64,000 bases of DNA from a virus. The stretch is from the IMG/VR virus record IMGVR_UViG_3300025174_000008, positions 41,771 to 105,770 of that record. One strand, written 5' to 3'. Of this stretch, positions 44,921 to 55,330 are shown piece by piece. How positions within the stretch are numbered: position 1 is the stretch's first letter; the number at the start of each line of letters is the position of its first letter. Below the pieces are notes generated by a model. That model saw only the letters and a program-made list of their open reading frames with translations, did not search any database and was not told the DNA's origin. The position numbers were made by a program, and so were the translations under genes.

Positions 44921-46945
44921 ATGGGCTTCGGATTTGGATTCCGGTTTGGACTCGGTAGCGGGGGCGCCTCCGCGCCGTCCCCCCCCACGGCCCTCACGCT
45001 CACGCTCCCCGCAATCTCCGACGAGACCGTGGACTGCACGGCCACGTTTTCGGCGGACGCTGAGAAGTGGACCGTGGTGCCGCACGGGGATCCTGCGCCG
45101 GTCTACGGAGTCGGCACCTGGACCAACGTCGGCGAGACACACATCCACACGACTGCCCTATCGGGCGCGATCGAGCTTGATGCCTATGGCTGGTCCGCGG
45201 CGGGCGGGGTGAGCGTGACGCCGGCGACGGACTCTACGATTGTGGCGCAATCGGCCTGGACGGTCCCTGGATGCCTAGGGTACTGGGGAGTCGCTCCCTG
45301 GGGTGTTGTGGCCGGCAGCAACCCCATCACGCAAATAAACGATGTCCAGCCCGCTGGCAGCTACCCAGTGTCAAAAACAGGTCCGTATCACCGTAGCGTG
45401 ACTAATCTCACGCTGAGTGGGGGAGAGATTGTCGGAGCCGGTACGGCGAACACGACGGATGCCGAATTGGTCGCCACATTTTTCACGTCCGATGACGCCG
45501 GATTTGCCTTCATGTACGTCGGCAAAGAGACTGCCTACCCTGGGGGGCTTAACGGTCCTCTCGCTGTATCACTAACAGGTCAGGCCCGCAGCATCATACA
45601 GGATGGGCAGGTCCAGACATTCGCGACGGATGCATCGGGATTGCCATATCACTCGGTCAATACGTCTAACGCGATTGACACTTCCACTCACCATGTGTAC
45701 CTGTATGTCTACTACGGCGGAGCGATATCGCTGTACACGGAACTCGGCACTGTAATCGATTCGCAACAGTTGCATCTGAATGCGATGACGGGTGCCTCGG
45801 ACCAGTGGGTGCTGTCAGCTGGATCGCAGGTGCTGGAGTTAGCACGCTGGGGCCGCGGGGATCTGTCAGCAGCCGAGAGACTCCGCATCATCACAGGAGC
45901 AGCCAACAGGCATTCGCTCCCTTTTTTTGACGGGCTGCTGTACGACGAGGGATACGCTCCAGTGCTGAGGGCAAACGGGCTAGCGGATGACAGCGTTCTT
46001 CGTGTGACGGATCTTGACGCTGCGGAGTCTATTCGCGCCTTGTTGTGGCGACACTTGTGGGGGGTGGATTGCACCGCAATACCCACGGATCGGCTGCCTG
46101 CTGTCACTACGGATGTCGTATGCCCGATGACAGGTCTGAGCAGCCTGGCGCGCACGGACCAACTGGACGGATATGTCAACGCCTATACTGCAGGCGGTGC
46201 TGTCCCGCAGCACTCTCAGGCGTGGCACTTAGTGCCTGAGGCGCCTATTGGCAAGGCTGCCTACCTCTGCAACGGGCACTCCGATACGGACGTCACGGTG
46301 CTAGGTCTCCCTGCGATGGCGCAAGCGCTGCTCAGTCTAGGGTGGGACGTTTTCGTGTATCTGATGCCGCGAGATCCGTGGGTACATGCGACAATTTTCA
46401 GTTTGGTGCTCGCCGATTATCGGGCGTTTGAGATCTTTTTTGAGCCGCCTCTGCTGTGCCTAAACTACGCGATTGGCCTAGGACTGGACGGGCACACCGC
46501 AATCGGGATTTCCGGAGGTGGGTGGACTTCGACCGTGTGGGCCGCGATCGACCCCCGTGTCGTGAGGTCGTTTGGGATCTGCGGCTCTCTGCCGTTGTAC
46601 ATGCGGGCTGGTTACAGCCTAGGGGACACCGAGCAAACATCACATGAATTTTTTGCACACGCGGGATGGCTCGACATATACGCGCTGTCGGCGACCCACC
46701 GGCAGTCGTGGCTGTGCTACGTACTAGACGATATTTATTTCGGTCCAGCAGCTTATGATGAAAGTATTCACCCTCGACTAGCCGGGTTAGACTGGGCTGG
46801 CGCCGTCGCGGACTACGTCGGTGAGGTAGATGCCGTTGCGACCTACGCCCTCGGCGGAGGTCGAGTGCAGACCCTCATTGCGTCGAGCGGAGGTCACACA
46901 ATCACGGAGTGGCTCCGCAATCAGATTATCGCCCGGCTACCCTAG
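44921..46945 (+). CDS. tail fibre with lectin-like region and alpha/beta-hydrolase domain
   Basis: A 674-residue protein, GGGAGGTCAAG upstream. It starts with a Gly/Phe-rich tip (MGFGFGFRFGLGSGG), then a beta-sandwich region (about 90-320) resembling LamG/concanavalin folds. Residues about 430-670 look like an alpha/beta-hydrolase: NGHSDTDVTVLGLPAMAQAL, then HTAIGISGGGW with the nucleophile Ser near 531 in GxSxG, and SSGGHTITEW with a late His near 659. An esterase or deacylase acting on host surface sugar is the likely role. Confidence 0.7.
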   Translation: MGFGFGFRFGLGSGGASAPSPPTALTLTLPAISDETVDCTATFSADAEKWTVVPHGDPAPVYGVGTWTNVGETHIHTTALSGAIELDAYGWSAAGGVSVTPATDSTIVAQSAWTVPGCLGYWGVAPWGVVAGSNPITQINDVQPAGSYPVSKTGPYHRSVTNLTLSGGEIVGAGTANTTDAELVATFFTSDDAGFAFMYVGKETAYPGGLNGPLAVSLTGQARSIIQDGQVQTFATDASGLPYHSVNTSNAIDTSTHHVYLYVYYGGAISLYTELGTVIDSQQLHLNAMTGASDQWVLSAGSQVLELARWGRGDLSAAERLRIITGAANRHSLPFFDGLLYDEGYAPVLRANGLADDSVLRVTDLDAAESIRALLWRHLWGVDCTAIPTDRLPAVTTDVVCPMTGLSSLARTDQLDGYVNAYTAGGAVPQHSQAWHLVPEAPIGKAAYLCNGHSDTDVTVLGLPAMAQALLSLGWDVFVYLMPRDPWVHATIFSLVLADYRAFEIFFEPPLLCLNYAIGLGLDGHTAIGISGGGWTSTVWAAIDPRVVRSFGICGSLPLYMRAGYSLGDTEQTSHEFFAHAGWLDIYALSATHRQSWLCYVLDDIYFGPAAYDESIHPRLAGLDWAGAVADYVGEVDAVATYALGGGRVQTLIASSGGHTITEWLRNQIIARLP

Positions 46946-46970
46946 CCGGCGCGCAAAGGAGCAGACAATC

Positions 46971-47150
46971 ATGACCCCCGAACTACTCGCTCAGATCAAG
47001 GCCGTCGTCGAGTCCGGCACCGTGCTCGTGCTGGCCGTGCTCGGCGTAGGCGCCCGGGGGCCCGAACGACTCGCTGAGATCAAGGCCGTCGTCGAGTCCG
47101 GCATCGTGCTCGTGCTGGCGGTGCTTGGCGTAGGCGCCCGTGGGTACTGA
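46971..47150 (+). CDS. two-TM small protein made by tandem duplication, holin-like
   Basis: A 59-residue protein, AAAGGAG upstream of the ATG. Residues 4-30 and 33-58 are nearly the same: LAQIKAVVESGTVLVLAVLG versus LAEIKAVVESGIVLVLAVLG, each followed by VGARG. The duplication is also clear at DNA level (84-base period). Each unit has one short hydrophobic helix. Position before other membrane genes suggests a small holin or holin-like pore; the recent duplication suggests gain of a second membrane span. Confidence 0.6.
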   Translation: MTPELLAQIKAVVESGTVLVLAVLGVGARGPERLAEIKAVVESGIVLVLAVLGVGARGY

Positions 47151-47190
47151 CTGAACGACGGCCAACGACTGAACAACAGGAGAAACGGCA

Positions 47191-47982
47191 ATGCAGGACA
47201 TGACGGTACAGACGGCGGTTTACATGATCGTCGCCGGGCTTCTAGCGGGCCTGGCGCAGGGATTCAACCCAAACGCGACGTGGTTTCCGTGGACGCTCTC
47301 GGGTCCGGCGCGAGCGTTTGGCCTGGCCATCGTGGTGGCGCTCCAGACGGCGATCGACCAAGCCGCGACGGGACAACCGTTAGGGACGTCGCTGCTGTTC
47401 GCGCTCGCGACGTCTTCGCTCGGCTGGGGAGTGCTGCTGTGGCAGCTCGTGGCGAGCCTGGCCGCTCAGCAAAAGGTCAAGGCCGCGCGGGAGGCCCGGG
47501 TGCTGGCCATCATGGAATCCGCGGAGAAGCGCGGGGTCGCGGAGAGCGAACAGAGCGACACGAAGCGGTTCGGTCCACCCAAGCCGCCGGCGGCCGGCCT
47601 GCTGCTACTGCTGGGCGCTAGCCTGCTTGCCCCCAGCTACCTCTGCGCCTGCACCGGTACCCTGGAGGGCGTGAGGCCGAAGGTGACGAGCGTCGCGGGG
47701 GTGAAGCTAGCGACTCCGGGGTCTCCGGAGTGCGTCGACCTCAGCCGCAGCGAGCACCTGTGGCTCGGGACCTCGCTGGCGACCGGGACGCTCGGGACCG
47801 CCGGAACCGTAGGCGGGATCGCGGTGCTGCTCCAGCAGGACAGCGATGCCAACTCGGCCGTCTACGTGACGCTCATCGCCAGTGGGCTCCTCGACGCCGC
47901 AGCGATCTTCGCAAAGACGGTCGCCGATGGCTACAAGTCGGAATGGATAGCGCTCGGATGCGGCACACCCGTGGCGGGGTGA
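47191..47982 (+). CDS. multi-spanning lysis-region membrane protein with lipoprotein-like C-terminal half
   Basis: A 263-residue protein, AGGAG before the ATG. Three hydrophobic segments lie at about 8-25, 42-57 and 65-92, as in class I holins. After a charged stretch (KVKAAREARVLAIMESAEKR), a fourth segment AAGLLLLLGASLLAPSYLCA ends in Cys residues like a lipoprotein signal, and the last 110 residues form another domain with two more hydrophobic helices. It may be a fusion of a holin with an envelope protein. Function inferred. Confidence 0.6.
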   Translation: MQDMTVQTAVYMIVAGLLAGLAQGFNPNATWFPWTLSGPARAFGLAIVVALQTAIDQAATGQPLGTSLLFALATSSLGWGVLLWQLVASLAAQQKVKAAREARVLAIMESAEKRGVAESEQSDTKRFGPPKPPAAGLLLLLGASLLAPSYLCACTGTLEGVRPKVTSVAGVKLATPGSPECVDLSRSEHLWLGTSLATGTLGTAGTVGGIAVLLQQDSDANSAVYVTLIASGLLDAAAIFAKTVADGYKSEWIALGCGTPVAG

Positions 47983-48071
47983 CGCGCGAGGCCCTGCTGA
48001 ACGGCTGTCTTGTCCTTGTGGTTGTGTTCTGGGGGTCGCTCATTGTCGGTGCGCTGATCGCTACGCGCTGA
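47979..48071 (+). CDS. tiny single-TM protein
   Basis: A 30-residue protein from a GTG that overlaps the upstream stop as GTGA: VTREALLNGCLVLVVVFWGS followed by LIVGALIATR. One membrane helix fills most of it. An in-frame ATG at 47958 would add seven residues. It lies in a run of membrane genes and may be an accessory or antiholin. Confidence 0.5.
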   Translation: MTREALLNGCLVLVVVFWGSLIVGALIATR

Positions 48072-48077
48072 GCAGAA

Positions 48078-48236
48078 GTGCATCCGGTGGACACCAATGG
48101 GATCCAGGACTGGCTCCTGATTGCCCTGGTGTCGCTCGTGGTCGGGTATTGGCTGAACGCATGGCGGTCCGCGCTGGCCGTGGAAATCTCGCAGATTCCC
48201 CACGACGCTAGCGCGCAGCTTCCAAACCCTCGGTAG
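48078..48236 (+). CDS. small single-TM protein
   Basis: A 52-residue protein from GTG 48078 (or GTG 48087). A hydrophobic helix WLLIALVSLVVGYWLNAW is followed by an Arg/Ala region and a Pro-rich end (AQLPNPR). The topology (short outside, one helix, longer polar tail) could be an i-spanin-like partner of the lipoprotein encoded next, although the polar tail is short for that role. Short-gene status makes it moderately sure. Confidence 0.5.
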   Translation: MHPVDTNGIQDWLLIALVSLVVGYWLNAWRSALAVEISQIPHDASAQLPNPR

Positions 48237-48246
48237 GAGAACGAAC

Positions 48247-48582
48247 GTGCAGAATTTGACGAAGCAACGAGTCGGACTGACGCTGGCGCTGGCCTACTTG
48301 GTGGCCACGCTGCCCGGGGCGAGCTGCCAACCAACGCCACCGAACCCGCCGGGTCCCATGGGGGGTACGCAGCCGGTCCCGGTGCCGACGGGCGGGTCGG
48401 GCGGAGAAGGAGGAACAGCCACCGGGGGTACGTCGCCGGTACCGTCTCCCTACGACCGATGCGTCGAGGCGAAGACCAAAGACCCCGTCAGCCGGCGCAT
48501 CGCGTCGGAATCCGGGACACCCCTCAGCACACTCGTCCACCGCGTCTGCTCTGACCGTGTCATCCAGGAGTCGTATCGATGA
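48247..48582 (+). CDS. predicted lipoprotein of lysis region, o-spanin candidate
   Basis: A 111-residue protein from GTG with AGGAGA upstream. The signal (RVGLTLALAYLVATLPGASC) ends in lipobox PGASC; a Pro/Gly/Thr linker follows and then a 40-residue polar domain with two Cys. Small lipoproteins in a lysis cassette often act as the outer-membrane spanin. The preceding single-TM genes supply possible inner-membrane partners. Pairing is inferred. Confidence 0.6.
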   Translation: MQNLTKQRVGLTLALAYLVATLPGASCQPTPPNPPGPMGGTQPVPVPTGGSGGEGGTATGGTSPVPSPYDRCVEAKTKDPVSRRIASESGTPLSTLVHRVCSDRVIQESYR

Positions 48583-49283
48583 CCGAACCCATTGTCGTTC
48601 AGGTTCCGACGCTCATTGAGGTACCGGGCAAGCCGCTTGGTCGGCAGCGCCTTCTGAACTGGCGCGACGTCGCGCGGCACATGCCGGTCGAGGAAGGCGT
48701 CGAGATCAAATCCGTGGCGCATGCTCCGAACGTCGCGGCCCCGCTGGATCAGGGGAGCCTTGGGGCTTGCACGGGGTTTGCGACCGGAGGGTGCGCTTCA
48801 ACTGCGCCCTACCGGAACAGGCTGACCAACGCCCAGTGCGTAGACCTCTACAAGCGCGCCACCCAGCTCGACCCCTTCCCCGGCACCTACCCTCCGTCGG
48901 ACACCGGGAGCTCCGGGTGGGCCGCCATGACCGCGGCGTGCGAGGCCGGGTACTTCTCTGGCTTCGCCATGACCGCAGGCCTCACGGTGGTCCTCCAGGC
49001 GCTTCAGACGCGCCCCATCATCCTGGGACTCGACTGGTACAGCACGTACGACGACACGGACGAAGATGGGCGCCTCCGCCTGACCTCAACGTGCTCGCTC
49101 CGTGGTGGGCACGAGATCAAGGCCGATGAGGTCGACGCAGAGAACCGAAGGGTTTGGATCCGGAACTCTTGGGGCCTCTGGGGGGTCGAACGCCGTGGTC
49201 TTTGGGGATACGGCTACATCACCTTCGACGACCTTGCACTGCTCTTGGAGAGTGGTGGCGATGCGTGTGCTCCGGACCTGTGA
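48579..49283 (+). CDS. papain-like (C1A) cysteine peptidase
   Basis: A 234-residue protein, ATGA-coupled to the lipoprotein gene. The papain set is complete: Q58 (oxyanion hole) and C64 in LDQGSLGACTGFA, H178 in LRGGHEI, N196 in WIRNSWG. No signal peptide or propeptide is seen. It could process a virion protein, attack a host protein, or aid release. Its place between the lysis membrane genes and a fibre gene does not decide. The catalytic assignment is strong. Confidence 0.85.
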   Translation: MTEPIVVQVPTLIEVPGKPLGRQRLLNWRDVARHMPVEEGVEIKSVAHAPNVAAPLDQGSLGACTGFATGGCASTAPYRNRLTNAQCVDLYKRATQLDPFPGTYPPSDTGSSGWAAMTAACEAGYFSGFAMTAGLTVVLQALQTRPIILGLDWYSTYDDTDEDGRLRLTSTCSLRGGHEIKADEVDAENRRVWIRNSWGLWGVERRGLWGYGYITFDDLALLLESGGDACAPDL

Positions 49284-49301
49284 AGTTACGCTACACGGTG
49301 A

Positions 49302-51552
<2,251 letters not shown>

Positions 51553-51553
<1 letters not shown>

Positions 51554-52092
51554 TGCCGACGGTGCTGAACGTTGGGTCCGGTCCGGCTGGGCACAAGCTA
51601 CCGGAAGGGTTTGACGGCTGGCAAGAGCTCAGGGTCGACCAGAACCCCGACATGGAGCCCGACATCGTTGCGCCGATGACCGCAATGGTGATGGTCGAGT
51701 CTGAATCGGTCGACGCTGTCTGGTGCTCACACTCACTCGAGCACTTGGAGGCCCATGATACCGCTCAAGCGTTGGCGGAGTTTTGGCGCGTCTTGCGCTT
51801 TGGTGGTGACGTCGTGGTTTCGGTTCCCGATCTTACGCAAGTAGCCGCCGCCATTCTGGCCACGGGGCTTGAAGAGCCGCTCTACGTGAGCCCGATGGGC
51901 CCCATCGCAGCCCTGGATGTACTCTACGGACACCGGCGGGAGATCCGTGAGGGCAACCGCCACCAGGCGCATCGAACTGGGTTCACGGCAAGGAGTCTCA
52001 GTGACCACCTAACGGCAGCCGGTTTCTCCGAAGTGCAGGTGTTGGTGGAGTTCTTAGGACTATGCGCCACGGCGAAGAAACGCACACGGTAA
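51553..52092 (+). CDS. SAM-dependent methyltransferase, second locus
   Basis: A 179-residue protein starting MPTVLNVGSGPAGHKLPEGF. Motif I VGSGPAG, the RVDQNPDMEPDIVA strand-2 motif, AVWCSHSLEHLE and EFWRVLRFGGDVVVSVPDL align with the protein at 18115 throughout. The C-terminal half (GHRREIREGNRHQAHRTGFT) resembles predicted SAM-methyltransferases near sugar genes. Coupled to the upstream glycosyltransferase and overlapping the next gene by 31 bases. Confidence 0.75.
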
Positions 52093-52493
52093 GGACATCC
52101 GTCGTCTCCGCAGCCGTGAGCCAGATCGGCTGTGACGCGAAAGAGGAGTACTACTGGTCGGCGCTCGGGCTCGGTGTGAAGGATAGGCCACCGCACTACT
52201 GCGGGATATTTTGTCTGTGGGCGTACCACGAAGCCGGCATCCTGCTGAACGTCCGTTGGCCCATCGGGTTCTCGTTCGTGAGCCAGCACCTGACGATCAC
52301 GCGCTACCCCGAGCCCGGGGACTGCGCGTACTTCCCGAAGTTCCAGCATCACGCCATCGTGGAAGAAGTCGGCGCCGGGTTCGTCTCGACGATCGATGGG
52401 AACAGCACCGGGGGCAAGGTGCAGCGCATTCGGCGCCAGCGGAACTACACGGGGGTCACCTACTACAGCATCGAAAGGCTGCTTCATGCCTGA
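52062..52493 (+). CDS. CHAP/NlpC-P60-like wall amidase or peptidase
   Basis: A 143-residue protein. HYCGIFCLWAYHEAGI has the nucleophile Cys (C47 or C51) at the helix start, PEPGDCAYFPKFQHHAIVEE has the catalytic His (H96/H97), and TIDGNSTGG provides the third polar residue, as in CHAP domains. Lacks a signal. With the GH25 gene next to it, it probably degrades peptidoglycan for lysis or entry. The 5' end overlaps the methyltransferase. Confidence 0.7.
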   Translation: MRHGEETHTVRTSVVSAAVSQIGCDAKEEYYWSALGLGVKDRPPHYCGIFCLWAYHEAGILLNVRWPIGFSFVSQHLTITRYPEPGDCAYFPKFQHHAIVEEVGAGFVSTIDGNSTGGKVQRIRRQRNYTGVTYYSIERLLHA

Positions 52494-53283
52494 AGTACTG
52501 GCCAAGGGCGTAGATATCTCAGAATTCCAGCACGAAAACCTGATTGACTGGGGTTACGCGCGCGCTGAGCTCAGCATCAGGTTTGCCTACGTGCGCGCGT
52601 GCTACGGGATGCGCCCGGACAAGCTTACCGCGCGCCACATCGCCCGTATTCGGGCGGCAGGAGTAACCCCAGGGGTGTACGCTTTCTTTCGACCAGACCT
52701 GGAGGTCGGCAAGCAGCTCGAGGTGTTGGGCTCGGTTTGCGGGGCCACGAACATCGGTTCCGGCGACCTACTGCCTGCGATCGACGTCGAGGCGTGGCCG
52801 GACAAGTGGGAGAACGGGCGCGCTACCCACTGGGCGCAGCCGACGCCAGCGTGGTGCGGGCCTCTGCGGGAATTCGTAGAGAGAGTCGCCGAGCAGTTCG
52901 GTGGCCCCGTCATCTACGAGACCCAGGCCGATTGGGTGAAGCTCGGGCGTCCCGCGTGGCTACTCGATTACCCCCAGTGGGTGGCGCACTGGCCCGCCAA
53001 GGGCAGCAAGGCGGTGCTCGAGCGCCCAGCGACACCCGGGAACGTTCAGTGGGCGTTTTGGCAGCAGCTCGTCGATCCGCTCGACAAGGTAGTCCTCCAG
53101 GACCCGACGGCGAAAGGTGCGGTCGACCAGGACGTTGCGCGTCTGCCCCTGCCGGTGATCGGCGCTCCGGCGCCGGAGCTTGCGCCTATCGAACCCGACC
53201 TCATCCCCCTCACCCTAGACCCGGAGACTACGGCCGCCATGCTGGCGGAGCGAAACCGCACCGTTGCAGAGCTTGAGTTCTGA
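52486..53283 (+). CDS. GH25 lysozyme (endolysin)
   Basis: A 265-residue protein starting MPEVLAKGVDISEFQ; start chosen at 52486 (the longer frame is inside the CHAP gene). GH25 motifs are complete: D10 in GVDISEFQ, IRFAYVRACYG, AAGVTPGVYAFFRP, and the D100-E102 pair in LPAIDVEAW. It hydrolyses the MurNAc-GlcNAc bond. The last 50 residues form a Pro-rich extension with a helix, not a known wall-binding domain. Likely endolysin. Confidence 0.88.
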   Translation: MPEVLAKGVDISEFQHENLIDWGYARAELSIRFAYVRACYGMRPDKLTARHIARIRAAGVTPGVYAFFRPDLEVGKQLEVLGSVCGATNIGSGDLLPAIDVEAWPDKWENGRATHWAQPTPAWCGPLREFVERVAEQFGGPVIYETQADWVKLGRPAWLLDYPQWVAHWPAKGSKAVLERPATPGNVQWAFWQQLVDPLDKVVLQDPTAKGAVDQDVARLPLPVIGAPAPELAPIEPDLIPLTLDPETTAAMLAERNRTVAELEF

Positions 53284-53323
53284 ACCCGAGACCCTTCGAG
53301 GGGGCTGAGGATTCGAACACCAG

Positions 53324-53827
53324 ATGTCAGAAAACGACGACCGATTGAGCGCGCCGCCGCCCGGCGAAGATTGGGTGGCTCCAGATACGCTGGCCGGAGA
53401 CCTTACGCTTACTGCTGAGCAATACCTTGAGCGTGTCAGCAGCATCCCAGCAGAACCCGTGATCGCGACTTCGCCGCCTCAGGACCCGCTTGCTCCGGGG
53501 CCAGACGGACTCATCCCGGGCAGTAGACTCAACGAAGCACTCAAATCCATACAGGAGAAACTCGACAAGGTACTGGGCAACCACGAACTGCTTTGGGACG
53601 AAGTCGGTAAGCTTCGAAACGGCCTCGACCAGGTGAAGACCATCGCGCTGGGGTCGAAGGAGATCGTGACCAAACTGGCGGACAACGCGCTAGCCGAAAC
53701 TACCATGTTCGAGTCCCTACGGGACAAGGTCGACGTCATGGACCAGCGGCTAGCCTGCCCGCAGGAGAAGTGCATGGTTTGGAAAATGATTGGCAGGCAA
53801 CTACCCGACGGCAGTCCGGGCGAGTAA
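53324..53827 (+). CDS. hypothetical coiled-coil protein
   Basis: A 167-residue protein. The N-terminal 65 residues are acidic and Pro-rich; residues about 68-150 are a long amphipathic helix (RLNEALKSIQEKLDKVLGNH, LRDKVDVMDQRLACPQEKC). No signal or TM. It is followed by a TM protein whose ATG overlaps its stop (TAATG). The two may act together, but I recognise neither. Confidence 0.5.
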   Translation: MSENDDRLSAPPPGEDWVAPDTLAGDLTLTAEQYLERVSSIPAEPVIATSPPQDPLAPGPDGLIPGSRLNEALKSIQEKLDKVLGNHELLWDEVGKLRNGLDQVKTIALGSKEIVTKLADNALAETTMFESLRDKVDVMDQRLACPQEKCMVWKMIGRQLPDGSPGE

Positions 53828-54351
53828 TGACGAACCCCGAAGACACCCCGCCGATGATGCGCGTGATGGGGACGGTGGTGCCGCGGAATTCTTGGACGAG
53901 CTCAGAACACCCGGACTTTTCGGAGGAAGACCTGCACGAAGCGACATGGATCCACGACCGACCTCCGGCGCTCAAGGCGGACTCCATCCCTCCGGGGGTG
54001 CGGTCGGGGGCAGAGATCGCCTGGATGAGGTCTGTCGAAGAGCTGGCGCGTGACGCCAAACAGCGCGCCTACAAGGGGCAGCTCGAGGCCAAGGAGGGAA
54101 AGCTCGAAGCCCGAGAGGCCAAGCTCGCCGCCCAGCAGGTCGCGTCCACCAACGCCGAGGACCATCTACTGATGCGCAAGGAGTTTGGCGCCGCCGCGCG
54201 CTCCGGGCGCCTATGGGCCTTCGTGATGGGGCTACTCGCCTTTGGGACGGCGGCCATGGGCTATCTGAGCGAGCGGTCCAAAAAACATACCGAGGTCAGT
54301 CCGCCAGCGCCGGCGCCAACGGTATCAGCAGCCCCAGCGCGGGGCCGGTGA
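53827..54351 (+). CDS. coiled-coil protein with C-terminal membrane helix
   Basis: A 174-residue protein. Residues about 75-120 form a Lys/Glu/Ala coiled coil (RAYKGQLEAKEGKLEAREAK), then a membrane helix (LWAFVMGLLAFGTAAMGYLS, about 130-150) and a Pro/Ala tail. It is the last gene of the rightward block, before two terminators. Tail-anchored coiled-coil topology could suit a spanin-like or release function; not proven. Confidence 0.5.
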   Translation: MTNPEDTPPMMRVMGTVVPRNSWTSSEHPDFSEEDLHEATWIHDRPPALKADSIPPGVRSGAEIAWMRSVEELARDAKQRAYKGQLEAKEGKLEAREAKLAAQQVASTNAEDHLLMRKEFGAAARSGRLWAFVMGLLAFGTAAMGYLSERSKKHTEVSPPAPAPTVSAAPARGR

Positions 54352-54394
54352 GCGCCAGGCGCCAAGACTTGCCGGGGGCTACGGGGACTCCTGT

Positions 54395-54421
54395 CCGGGG
54401 GTGTTCATGACCCCGGTTTTT
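54395..54421 (+). terminator. intrinsic terminator of the rightward block
   Basis: CCGGGG (54395-54400) pairs with CCCCGG (54411-54416) and is followed by TTTTT. It lies 44 bases after the last rightward stop. The remaining gap to 54,577 holds only short inverted repeats. Confidence 0.8.
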
Positions 54422-54577
54422 CGCCCCTCCTAGCGGCCAAACTGAACCGCGCGCAGCTCTCCGGTAAGGCGCGGCGTCGACTAGCCCCGCTGGCTTCGTG
54501 CCGGCGGGGATTTCGGCGTTTCACGGGAAACTACAGCTTGCGCACAACTTCTCGGTAGTCCATCATGGACTCTCAGT

Positions 54578-54623
54578 GCCCGAGCGGCTCAGCCCCCCCT
54601 GAGCCATCGGGCGCTTCCTTTTT
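54578..54623 (+). terminator. second intrinsic terminator, two-part stem
   Basis: GCCCGA (54578-54583) pairs with TCGGGC (54607-54612) and GGCTCAG (54586-54592) pairs with CTGAGCC (54599-54605) around a C6 loop; TTCCTTTTT follows. With the terminator at 54395 it forms a tandem stop, just 11 bases before the next rightward ATG. Confidence 0.8.
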
Positions 54624-54633
54624 GGGGTTCCCC

Positions 54634-54885
54634 ATGCCGTTCCGCCTGACAAAAACCGCCGTCTGTGACTACGCGGAGCTCGCCGGAGTCACAGAAGCAG
54701 AGGCCATCACCGAGCTCGAACGTCGGGCTGTCGATGCCACCAAGGTGCGCGAGCAGGAGAACGGCCTCGCGCTCTACCGGCTCAAGGGGTCGCACCGGGG
54801 GAACCGGTACCGGTTGCTCGTGGCCCCCGATGGGGCCATCACGCGGGTGCTACCGGAGCACTCTGGGAACCGCATGGGCGGTTAA
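54634..54885 (+). CDS. hypothetical small protein
   Basis: An 83-residue protein starting MPFRLTKTAVCDYAELAG and including VTEAEAITELERRAVDATKV. It stands alone after two terminators, so it needs its own promoter or read-through; GGGG(TT)CC precedes the ATG and is a weak ribosome site. Its stop overlaps by four bases with the stop of an opposite gene. Family not recognised. Confidence 0.55.
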   Translation: MPFRLTKTAVCDYAELAGVTEAEAITELERRAVDATKVREQENGLALYRLKGSHRGNRYRLLVAPDGAITRVLPEHSGNRMGG

Positions 54886-55109
54886 GCCGCCCCGGTTCCG
54901 GTCTCAGGCAGGAAGCGCTGAGCCCCGTCGTTCGTGACGGCGAAGGCACCGATCACCGGGGTCTGCCCTGCGTCGACGAGCTCCAGGGAGGCCGTCCAGA
55001 GACCCCAAAGCTCATCCCCTGTGAGTAGGGCGTCCCGGGAGTCCGGCAGGGCGACGCGGCCGATCAGTTTCAGCGGCGTAGCGGTTGCAATTCGAGGGAT
55101 GTTTTCCAT
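54882..55109 (-). CDS. hypothetical small protein, end of leftward block
   Basis: A 75-residue protein starting MENIPRIATATPLKLIGRVA. No motif. It converges with the gene at 54634 and is the last gene of the leftward block. A weak GGCCTCC-type region precedes the ATG. Coding potential is moderate. Confidence 0.45.
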   Translation of the reverse strand: MENIPRIATATPLKLIGRVALPDSRDALLTGDELWGLWTASLELVDAGQTPVIGAFAVTNDGAQRFLPETGTGAA

Positions 55110-55171
55110 TGGAGGCCCGGTCTTTCCGCGGCCTTATGGCCGCCGGTCAGCTCGTCATAGGAGGACGATAA

Positions 55172-55219
55172 TGCGTTCGGCCGGCCGTGTCAAGATGGTT
55201 GTGGTGATTTTGGCTTGAC
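55172..55219 (+). CDS. 15-residue leader-like mini-ORF
   Basis: A consensus AGGAGG stands six bases before an ATG that opens MRSAGRVKMVVVILA and stops. The ribosome site is the best in the neighbourhood, yet the peptide is tiny and faces the opposite way to its neighbours. It may be a leader peptide or an isolated site. The rest of the 55,110-55,330 gap has no gene I can support. Confidence 0.3.
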
Positions 55220-55330
55220 TACTAAGAGACTGTCGCAGGAACGAACCCCCTACGCTGGGTCTGAAGGCTGTTTGGTATCCCGAAAAAGGGCACCAATGAG
55301 CACCCGGTAGCAGGGAACTGGTCTTGCGTT

